Source: Ligula intestinalis
Lineage: Eukaryota; Platyhelminthes; Cestoda; Diphyllobothriidea; Diphyllobothriidae
Assembly: GCA_036362985.1 (NCBI GenBank)
Contig: JAYGXS010000003.1
Coordinates: 81,995,746 to 82,059,745 of the forward strand
Reading direction: 5' to 3'
Length of the DNA stretch: 64,000 nt
In this document: piece by piece, positions 56,201-64,000 of the stretch
How positions within the stretch are numbered: the stretch's first letter is position 1
Layout of the letters: each line of letters starts with the position of its first letter
The notes under the pieces: model-generated
Databases searched by the model: none
The model's input: the letters and a program-made list of their open reading frames with translations, nothing else
What the model was told of the DNA's origin: nothing
Program-made: the position numbers and the translations under genes

Positions 56201-56448
56201 TGCCCATCAATTAACAACCTGTACTCAACTGTTCAAATATCTCAGGGAGATTCTTTTCCAGCCAGGCTTTACATTTTTCGGGACAGTGTGAAAATTCGCA
56301 ATATTCAATGGGCATTGAACATTCTACTCGTGTGAATGGTAAATTGAATTGAGGTACCTTCACAGTACTGAACACTTAGAGGATATTCAACATCTGGAAG
56401 CGGCAGAACGCGTGGGCAATACTCGTACGTTTCGCTACGTTTTGACAT
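47299..56448 (-). CDS. DENR: Density-regulated protein (DENR), SUI1-domain translation factor
   Basis: DENR pairs with MCTS1 in the cytoplasm to recycle 40S subunits and support reinitiation. The minus-strand exons are 56448-56358, 56323-56219, 56180-56025, 47568-47426 and 47343-47299. All phases match, giving 179 aa (human 198). Exons 1-2 carry [11 protein letters not shown] and [11 protein letters not shown], the Cys pairs of the N-terminal zinc-binding part, then [16 protein letters not shown]. Exon 3 is Lys/Gly-rich, then [20 protein letters not shown] and MGLDTF. Exon 4 is the SUI1 core ([39 protein letters not shown]). Exon 5 is [14 protein letters not shown] and stop. Introns 1 and 2 are only 34 and 38 nt. 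Intron 3 is 8456 nt. The start ATG at 56448 is the only in-frame choice giving a family-like N-terminus. It looks intact. Confidence 0.95.
47900..48985 (-). mobile_element. RTE-like LINE copy A in DENR intron 3, internally deleted
   Basis: Minus-strand frames start with [20 protein letters not shown] and [17 protein letters not shown] (near 48960-48780). They then jump to [20 protein letters not shown] (48549) and end with [28 protein letters not shown] and [17 protein letters not shown] (48230-47960). The segment with the YADD box, present in copy B, is missing here. The end near 47940-47890 has a degenerate hammerhead-like block. Confidence 0.75.
48838..48858. repeat. (GAT)n microsatellite inside LINE copy A
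   Basis: Seven GAT units insert a run of Ile codons on the minus strand between HRYQNQQ and CFIDFK. Copy B has the short form [12 protein letters not shown] at the same place. Confidence 0.85.
49010..49995 (-). mobile_element. RTE-like LINE copy B in DENR intron 3
   Basis: Minus-strand frame 49990-49508 reads [59 protein letters not shown] and [19 protein letters not shown]. It continues, with shifts, through DIVIFSNSS and [11 protein letters not shown] to about 49010. The usual VRQGCVLSP is altered to VRQDALFPQ. It lies directly upstream (minus sense) of copy A in the same orientation, so A and B form a tandem of partial copies. Confidence 0.75.
50060..50330 (-). mobile_element. retroposon tail with hammerhead-like block
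   Basis: The minus strand at 50145-50112 reads CTGATGC ... CGAAAC-ATC, then AGACGAATACAATTATTGTC, CTAGCGATCACATCTG and TTCTTC. This is the same tail as at 7490-7574. The A9 base of the core is C, so it is probably inactive. A diverged plus-strand relative lies at about 51610-51700. Confidence 0.5.
50368..51440 (-). mobile_element. RTE-like LINE copy C (RT and 3' end)
   Basis: Minus-strand frame 51433-50780 is mostly open: [48 protein letters not shown] (catalytic YADD reads YADN), [27 protein letters not shown] and [19 protein letters not shown]. After a frameshift it continues to the 3' end GATCAGGCATGATCACAG (reverse complement at 50380-50410). It is the same subfamily as 9810-10935 and is opposite to copy D. 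Confidence 0.85.
51610..51710 (+). mobile_element. diverged retroposon tail
   Basis: TCTGATGCTGGATGCGCGTC and CGAGATATCAGACAAAT match, in inverted orientation, the tail at 50145-50085. No body is recognised. Confidence 0.4.
52440..52945 (+). mobile_element. RTE-like LINE copy D (C-terminus and 3' end)
   Basis: CTCTATGGATGTGAATGCTG (LYGCECWA equivalent) begins the homology. CTGAGGTGATTTGGACACGT (RRFGHV with a stop), RPPHELTYA and the 3' end GATCAGGCATGATCACAG follow. It forms an inverted repeat with copy C over about 350 bases (50370-50740). Confidence 0.8.
52950..56020. other. remaining part of DENR intron 3
   Basis: AT-rich and without recognisable protein or repeat family on either strand. 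Frames of 60-100 codons at 53410, 54314 and 55090 have no recognisable content. Confidence 0.4.
56324..56357 (-). other. DENR: 34-nt micro-intron of DENR
   Basis: Minus strand GTACCT ... GAGTAG. Removing it joins QYCE to [11 protein letters not shown] in phase 1, restoring the family motif. A second micro-intron of 38 nt (56218-56181, GTTGTT ... TTTAG) follows. Confidence 0.85.
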
Positions 56449-56449
56449 G

Positions 56450-58110
56450 CCCGAAAACCTAGAACCAATAAACATAGAAGCGCAGCTCAAACACCATAAC
56501 GTGATTTTCAAAATTCCAATCAGAGTAAAGCAACCGAAATTACAATGTGAAACTACGTGTCATTGAAGTGAAATAACGTAGGCTTCGCTTCGGTCAATGT
56601 ATTTTCTTCAGTAATCGTATTTTCAGGTTGGTGCATTTTACATGCACTGGGTCAAATGTTGATGGCTTATGGTTCATTTGAAGTAGACAGATAAAAAATG
56701 TAATATTTTTTTGTAATAATAGGGGAGGTGGAAATTTGCGGAGCCTCAGCGTGGTATTTTAAAGTTTATACTACATAACGGGTGAAGCACTTGATACCTG
56801 ACGACCTATTATTGGCGGTATAACTGATTTTTATGAAGAGATGTTCCATTGGGGCGAGCGCACCGCCGTTTGTGCACAGAAAAGCCTCACGAAGGGATGT
56901 GTTACGATCGTAGCATGTGCTAAGTTTGGAGTCAGGTAAGGGTGAACAAATTTCGAATGGACGTCGCAGATAACAAAGCCGCTCACAGGTAATGGAGATT
57001 GAACATCTTAGATGAATGAACAGATCCTTTATAATCTAGAAGACAGCGTAGTATGTGTGTCAAGAATGTGCCGACTACGAAGGTGCCCCCAATTCAGAAG
57101 TCATTAAAGCCAATGAGGTTGGACAGTTATGTGTAGGAAAATAGTTATCAAAGAGCTTTGTAGAAAGAAGCTTCAAAAATTAAAAAAACACCAGTTTATG
57201 TGTGTGTGCTCTGTGCCTACGCGCCGGACAACCGGGAAAAGGTGCGGAGATCGCTAGGCCAAAGGCAAGACATTGACCCAAAAGAAAGGCGAAAACGCGG
57301 GTGGCTCGACAAAGAGGGACAGTCAGCGATAGTGGGACCAATTTCAGGACCGCCACTGGTGTACGTGTAGTGGCTTTTGCAGCCACTTGGAACCCAAGAC
57401 TAGCCGCTGACGCATGAGGCCTTTAGCCTGCCTGCGCGGCCACCACCACCTTGGGATGGGTGCTTAGTGTCTTTAAAACAACGCGCACGTATGCCTCAGC
57501 GTGACCACGCGCCCACACTAGCCAATCTCAGTCCACCTCAAGGTCGCGTGCCCACGCTAGTCTAGACATCATCTGCCTCAAAGGCCGCCGGATAAAAGCA
57601 TGCGCCGGTGACGCCCGATGTCCTCATCACTCCGGAGCCGACCCGAATAGGGAATGGACGCACTTCTCCGCGAGTCAACACTCTTTCCATTTATTCTCCG
57701 CTCAATTGTGTACACAATAAAGTCTTCCTTCTACTGTGGCCTTGTCAAGACTTCTCCCATCTCCTAAGGAACCGAGCCAGGAAGGTTGTATTGGTAAGGA
57801 TAAATCGTCATAGCCTTCCATCCTCCTTTTTGATTATCTTTGGATAAACCAATAAATACATGATATATAGCAGAGGTTTCTCCATAATGCAGTAATATTT
57901 GGAGTGTTGTGAAATTTTAATGTATCTCTGGAAGCTTTACAGCCTTTCTGGAATAACCGAAATTCAAATTTTACTCCGCGATATAAATACATAAATTTTT
58001 CATGAATAAATTTTTATATTTTAGGCCCGGAGGGCCTCGTCATTGCAAACTTAGTGCTGTGGATAAATAAATACAAAGTTGATAAATGCTGCTCTCCGTG
58101 AAACAATCAC
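56450..58110. other. upstream of DENR; GC-rich island at 57.4-57.8 kb
   Basis: No gene recognised. About 57400-57780 is GC-rich, with a GGATAAAAGC TATA-like element at about 57590 and AATAAAG at about 57717, so a solo LTR is possible but unproven. The DENR promoter must lie just upstream of 56448. I see no distinct element. Confidence 0.3.
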
Positions 58111-58111
58111 A

Positions 58112-61100
58112 TAATAATAATAAGGTTTATTTGTAAAGCACATCTTTGGCGCCGTCAAAAAACCCCGGAAGGCAGGAAAAAACCTAACCCAAACCCCTTC
58201 TTTCGCAGTGACCATTGTATTTGTTTTGGTCTTTTGCTAGGTCAATAGTGTGCGAAATAAGGAGTTTGTTTTAAGTGAAAAAAACCTGACTTCTAGGGAA
58301 CAAATCAAGGAAAACATGAGATAAAATGGCAATACATTGTAGGTGTTACGGTTTTATAGTAAGAATGCTTGGGGTCTGGAAAAACTGTAATGTCCTTTAA
58401 CTGAGGTATACTTAGCCGCGGTCAGTTTGAAGGTGAAAATATCAGATGATGATATGGCATCGACCGTATGCATGGCTCTGCTCGATACGGAGATTACAAT
58501 CATTGTCCAGTGGCACAAGTTTGCTAATTAGATGGGACGTTGCAGATGTCTGAGGTGGGTCGAGGCAGCTGCGAAGCACCATCGTCATTCAAGTGCATCG
58601 GCAGAAGACATTTGGCCTTTCGTTTGTCGAATATCTAAGTGAGATTAAGATTTACATCATTAGTATTTATATTTGTGATACATTATAAGGGGAAACAATA
58701 TATATTTTAGTATAATTGAAGAGAAAATTATTTTCTTTCATAATATTTTTTTATAAACATTTAGATATTAGTAGAGGAATATTGGAATGGATAAATTGTT
58801 CTTAGTTTTTGTTTTTACTTTTATTTTTAAGGATTGGAAAAGAAGGCAAGGCACAATTTTGCTTAAGCTTTGATTTTATCAGCGTTGGTAGCAGGAGCGT
58901 TTAGTAGTGTTAGCAGATTAATTCATATTCACCAACATATCGTCATTTTAAAAAAGTAGTCAACGCTCTCTGAAACGTATGGTGAACTAAGGAGGAAGCA
59001 GTGAAAAAAACTCCTTCCATTTAAGCTGGGGTGGAGTTCAGCGAACCCCCGCTTAAAAAAACAAAACGTAGGAGCAAAAACTGCTTCAACAAAGTTCAGG
59101 GGGTTGGTTGAGAGGATTGATTGTAGTGCAAATGAGACAGGACTGTTGATGAGAATGAATGAGGGTTGGAAACGCTTCTTGTAATTGGAGAAATCATATA
59201 ACAGCAGAGGCTGTCGTTCACCACTGTAACACCGCCCGACTGGCTTCATGATCAACCATCAGGGAGGTGAGACCGAAGGAGGCCATCGCGGACAACAAGA
59301 TTGACAAGATGAGGGAACGGAAGAGGTCACCTGATCATCAACGAAACGTCGGAGATGCGACCTTATAGATTGCGGAGTCCAGCGACGAGCTGGCGAAAAT
59401 AACAGAAGCGCCATGAGCATGACTAAAGACAATGAAGCCTATCGTCAGGGTTGTAAAACTGAAAATGGAGAAACGGCAATGACGACTGGACAGAGAAGTG
59501 GACGAAACATCGTTGCAAATATCACCCTATAGAGGAAGAAATAGACATGTATGGAAAAATATGTAATATGTATATAACCATCTAAAATACCAGGAGTTTT
59601 TACAAAGTCCAAAAGTTGCGTGTTTGGGAAGGAGACGGATAACAAGGACTTTATAGCTTCCAAAGTTAAATGTTTACGTAATTTGACTTTCAAAACTGCG
59701 AAGTTAGACGACAACCTAATTTCGACGGGAATATTATTCCAGAAGAAGGCATATTTTGAGGCATAGAAGTGAGAATGGTTTGAAGTGGAGCTTAGGGGGT
59801 TGCAATAATCCTGGAGGAATTACGAGTGGCATAAGGTCTAGCTGCGGTAATGAAAGCGTTGATTCGTGGAAGGTTAGGGGTAGAGTTAACGCGAAAGAGG
59901 AAACAGAGGCCCGCTTGGAGTCTTCTGACCCAAAGAAATGTCATGTTCGCTAACTGACATCTCTCCGTATAAAAAAATAGTGGATCGAGGAAGAGTGAAT
60001 ATTTTGCGAGTAAATAGCCTCTGTACATTTTCAATCTTACCGCGGTCAGAAACATTCATCAGACCAAAAAGAGGACATCAATATTCTAGGATGGGTAGAA
60101 CATATATGCGATAAAGTTTTAATTTTATTTCCAGCAGGAATAAATTGTGTAATATAAAACCACATATCTGTGCAGCCTTCGCAGATATTCGATCCGCATG
60201 AGGCGACAATGCTAGTTTATTTGTGTAGCTTAGACCTAAGTCTTTTATATTGGATCGTTCTAAAAGTGGAGTATTTTGAAAGACTAGGGACGGGGAAGCT
60301 TGGTGGGACTGAAACACATGAAACTACACTTGGATGGAGAGAATTCCATCTGCCAGGTAGCACTCCAACGTGAGAGTGTAAGTATATCCGCATTTATTTT
60401 ATCAACGCATATACTTGCCGTGTCCTTAGAAAATGAGTATATACATTTGAGGTCGTCTGCATAAATGAGATTGTGTGAATTTTTTAGAACAGTCGAAATT
60501 TCGTTTATGTATAGAATGAAGAGTAAATGACCCAAGACAGTGCCTTGAAAAACGCCACTCGTGATCAGCTGAGAAGTGGACTAACTATTACCTACTAGGA
60601 CCTTCTGGCTGCGGTTAGACAAGTAGGAACCGATGAAGTCGGGGAGAGGGGGACGGATGCCAATGGCTTCCAATTTTACTAGAAGCCATCTGTGCGGTAC
60701 CTTGTCGAAGGCTTTGCTCAGGTCAAAGTATATAACAACCACGGATTGCCGCTCGTAACGGAGGGAAGTGACGTGGTTAAGAAAGGCTAAGTGACACGGC
60801 TCGCACGATCTTCCGGGTAGAAAACCATGCTGTGGGTCACTTCAAAGCTTATTTTTTAGGCAAAAATCGAGAATTTGATTAAAAATTATCTTTTCCAGAA
60901 GTTTAGCAAGGGCCAGGGTTTTATGAACACCGCGGTAGTTATTTATGTCTGAACCAGATCCTGATTTAAAGACTGGAAGAATAATGGATGTCTTCCAAGT
61001 GTCAGGAACGAAACCATTTAAGAAATAGACTGAAAATATATGGCTAAGTAATTTGGACAAGGTCGACAATTTTTTGATAACTGAATTGGGATACTATCAG

Positions 61101-63990
61101 TTCCCGAAGAGTGCGAGTTTTTTCGACAAATTATATGCTTACGAATTAGTTATGTGGAGAAATCAATATTCCCGAGAGTATTATCTGAGTATGGTTGAAA
61201 CGACGGGACCGGTTCGGATTCTGTCGTAAAATGCTTCGCAAAGGAAGCATTGAAAAATTCAGCCTTATCAGACTCATCAAAAACAAATGTTTTGTTTTCC
61301 TTAAGCAATGGGGGTATTTAAATTCCTCGTTTTGCGGAGGACCTACGACGAAACAGTTGTGCAGATTTTAACTCACTCAGAGCGCAATATTCCTTGTGCT
61401 GGTCACGCGCAAGACGAATCTTTGACGCTAATTCGAAGAGCTCTGCGATCCTTAGATGCACAGACAGGGAACTAGTAGATCTATCTTCCAGCTGCCTCCT
61501 CAATTTATTTTGTCTAGGCAAAAGAAAATGGGGGACGGTCGATTGTGGTGTGTAGGGTTTTGCAATTTTTATTGGGCAAAACTTCCAGAATTTTATTAGA
61601 AGCGATCGACATGAGTTCAGAAAGATATGCAGCGTCGTTAATGGAGGAGAGGCTCTGCCAATTTAGTGAGTCAAGAAAATTGTTGATTGAGCTAATATCT
61701 GCGAGGTCATACGCATGATAGGTATGACTAGCACAAGCCTTTTCCGTAGAAGGAAGCGGAAGGCAACAGCGAATTAATGTGTAATCACTTTGGAAGATAT
61801 TCTGCTTAAAAACAACGAAGAGAGGGGCAATACCATTTGTGAAAATCAGATCTAGGATATGATTATGCCTTCTTGAAGAACTAACCAGTTGAGACCAGTT
61901 AGAAAAATTAATGGTATCTAGGAAAGGCTGAAATCTAGGTGGACAATAGTTTGAAAGCCAGTCGATTTCAGGAAAATTAAAATCTCCAGCAACAATTTCA
62001 ACTTCAAAAGAGTATTCTGAAATAAACTTGAATATTTCACACAAATTTGCATCTTCTTCAGATGAAGAGTTAGGAGGATTATATACGCATCTGGTAATCG
62101 CCTTTTGCCGGGGCGACAGGATAATAGAAGCGAAACAGTAATTTTCAGAGAAGGACGTGCTATTTAGATAAAACGGAAAGTGCCTAAATTACGTTCTAAT
62201 ATAGAGAAGACAACCACCAACACGCTTGTTAATGCGATCATGACGATAAAGATCATACTCGTCTATGATAAGAGAGGAGTCAGAAATGATTGGATGGGTC
62301 CAAGATTCTGTTATGCATCTGACATCGGGCGTCATCTCAAAATCAATAGCTCGCAGTTGAACCATTTTATTCATAACAGACCTGACATTAAGCAATATGA
62401 CGTCAAGTATATTTTGAGTGGCAGGACTATGGCTATCGTTATTCATAAAAAAAGAATTTGAGGGTGGGTAGGCAAACTGTAGGCCGTTTTTTATTTGAGG
62501 AATAAGTACTGACGGGTATGGAGCTGTTAGCAAACGGCTAGCCAATAATGGATGGCTGATAAGGTCTGAGATATCTAGGAACCTCGCTTTCTGGCAGGGA
62601 AAAATGAGGAGAGGGTAAACCAAAATAAGCTTCTAGGGCGTTTTGGAGGAATGGGGGGAGGCGAGAAGGCAAGTAGAAGTTTGCAGGTATGGGTGGTAGA
62701 GGATGGGTAAAGGAACTGAAAGAGGGGAACGGTGACATAAAATTAGTATTGGGGCCGCTCGCGTAAGGACTAGTGGTCTTAATCAGTGAATGTCCTGTAC
62801 GGTAACTCCGATTAGATTTAAAACTATACCAGTTGGGTTACTGCCGTGCAAATTAAATTTTTCGTAGTTCAGGCTCGGCGTGTTCAAAAACGCATTATGA
62901 GGGGGAATAATATGACTCCCACGGTCGAGGGAGGGGCAAGGTTGTGGTGGGGAAGCGTTCGGCATAAACGCTATCGACGGTGTTGGCGATATTCTTGATG
63001 AGTTTGTTGCCGAGTTAGAGGCAGCGGACTTTATCGATCGTTGGACAGCGAATGTATTTAGACTCGTATTAATCGTAGTAGATGATGGAGCGATGGGGCT
63101 TGACGGTCCCGATATCAAGAGGGATGGGCTAACTGGTGCACTGATGTTTATGGGCTTATGACTAGGCATGCGGGAGGTAGCGATAGCAGCTGTACTGAAT
63201 GTTGCGGGACTATGAATAGACATCTGGGAGGCAGGGGTAACGGGTGTACTGATGTAAGTGGGTGCCTGCCCAGGTATCCGGGGTGGAGGATTAGCGAGTG
63301 CACTTACCCTATCGGGACTACGAACAGATTAAGGAATAGTAGGCTGAGAAGTCATTGGTCTATTGGACTGGAGAGCCGCATTTCTTCGCCCCATTGGTGT
63401 TAGATCTCGACAGAGGAAACTTTTATTCATTTCTTAATATCGGGAAATGCGAACTCGTTGAGCGAAGATTGAGTGCACCTCGATCGGTGAAAACAATTTA
63501 ACTAGGATGGGCGGGTTTTCGCTACGCAATTGGAGGTGCTTTGCTTCTGCAATTTCGTAGTTGAAACCACCTGAACATAGAAAATGTTTGCAATATCTAA
63601 AGGGCAACTTAACAGGGGGGCATTTTTAGCATAAAGTTAAAGTTTTGCTTTTTTCTATCAAAAGCTTCCGTGGTTATAAGATGGACGAGGGAGTCTTACA
63701 TATTACAATCTTGCGAGGGCACATCTGATAACTTACCATCAAACAGATTGCCTAGTATTGACAAAACAGAACCAAACTTCATCATGAAGTCATTACAGTT
63801 CTGTAATGCAGATAAATCAATTTGCTTAGCCTTGACAATGAGCTGTATGTTAATATCAAGGGATTGACTAGAAGGCGTGGTCAGGCACCGCTTGGGTCTG
63901 GGGGCAGATATCTTACAATCAGCTATAATTTTCGTTCTCATAATTTTGATGGAAATCTGATTCACCTGTGAGAAGATTTAGAAAAATTCA
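58112..63990 (-). mobile_element. long CR1-like LINE on the minus strand, decayed, possibly reaching the window end
   Basis: Minus-strand order is as follows. ORF1-like pieces come first (63965-63696, then a Ser/Pro-rich frame 63223-62783). The APE endonuclease follows: LLNVRSVMNKMVQLRAIDFE and CITESWTHP (62623-62189), then VEIVAGDFNFPEIDW and RRHNHILDLIFTNG and QSDYTLI (62044-61514). RT comes next: TWKTSIILPVFKSGSGSDIN, NYRGV (61069-60842), VIYFDLSKAFDKVPHRWL (near 60740), VLGHLLFILYINEIS and YADDLKCIY (60535-60284), then the C-terminus to about 59450. The 3' end may be the AATAAACCTTATTATTATTA tail (reverse complement at 58112-58131). Stops and shifts are frequent, but the YADD box is intact. 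Confidence 0.8.
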
Positions 63991-64000
63991 GCCTATATGG

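Noticed and set aside
59320..59365. Hammerhead-like CTGATCATCAACGAAACGTC on the plus strand
   Set aside because: No CUGANGA box is present and no helix II can form. It shares only the GAAACGTC word.

Overview
This window looks like nuclear DNA from a flatworm, most likely a tapeworm (cestode) with a large, repeat-rich genome such as a diphyllobothriid. That is an inference. It rests on intron-split eukaryotic genes, two micro-introns of 34 and 38 nt beside an 8.5 kb intron, dense LINE and Penelope-like (PLE) fragments, tRNA-derived SINEs, and a Helitron relic. I saw no prokaryotic gene, rRNA or CRISPR array. Most long open frames here are pieces of transposable elements or non-coding.

Three conserved host genes could be assembled exon by exon with matching splice phases. 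(1) 6923-27484, plus strand: a NOS1AP/CAPON-like adaptor. It has a PTB domain split over five exons, a long Ser/Thr-rich middle, and a C-terminal coiled coil. Its first exon(s) are not seen and probably lie left of the window. (2) 38311-39947, plus strand: ARPC3, the p21 subunit of the Arp2/3 complex, four exons, 181 aa, apparently complete. (3) 56448-47299, minus strand: DENR (density-regulated protein, SUI1-type), five exons, 179 aa, apparently complete. Its third intron holds at least five LINE pieces. The genes are unrelated neighbours, with no operon-like grouping.

Layout. 1-6900: no gene recognised; SINE copies and simple repeats. 6.9-29.6 kb: NOS1AP-like gene with introns carrying SINEs, an RTE-like LINE (9.8-10.9 kb), a decayed Tc1/mariner copy (14.4-15.6 kb) and PLE fragments (22.4, 25.3 and 27.8 kb). 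30.7-31.4 kb: decayed Helitron. 31.6 kb: 3' end of a LINE. 36 kb: PLE endonuclease fragment beside a hammerhead-ribozyme-like sequence. 38.3-39.9 kb: ARPC3. 41.4-46 kb: RTE 3' piece between direct repeats, then a long minus-strand PHD-finger LINE. 46-47 kb: PLE 3' half. 47.3-56.4 kb: DENR. 58.1-64 kb: a long CR1-like LINE on the minus strand.

The most interesting signal is a set of hammerhead-ribozyme-like motifs at PLE and retroposon ends. The one at 36036-35979 (minus) has every conserved core position and all three helices. In three places a PLE 3' coding fragment is preceded by an inverted copy of its terminal sequence, including a palindrome with arms of about 400 bp at 27.85-28.79 kb.
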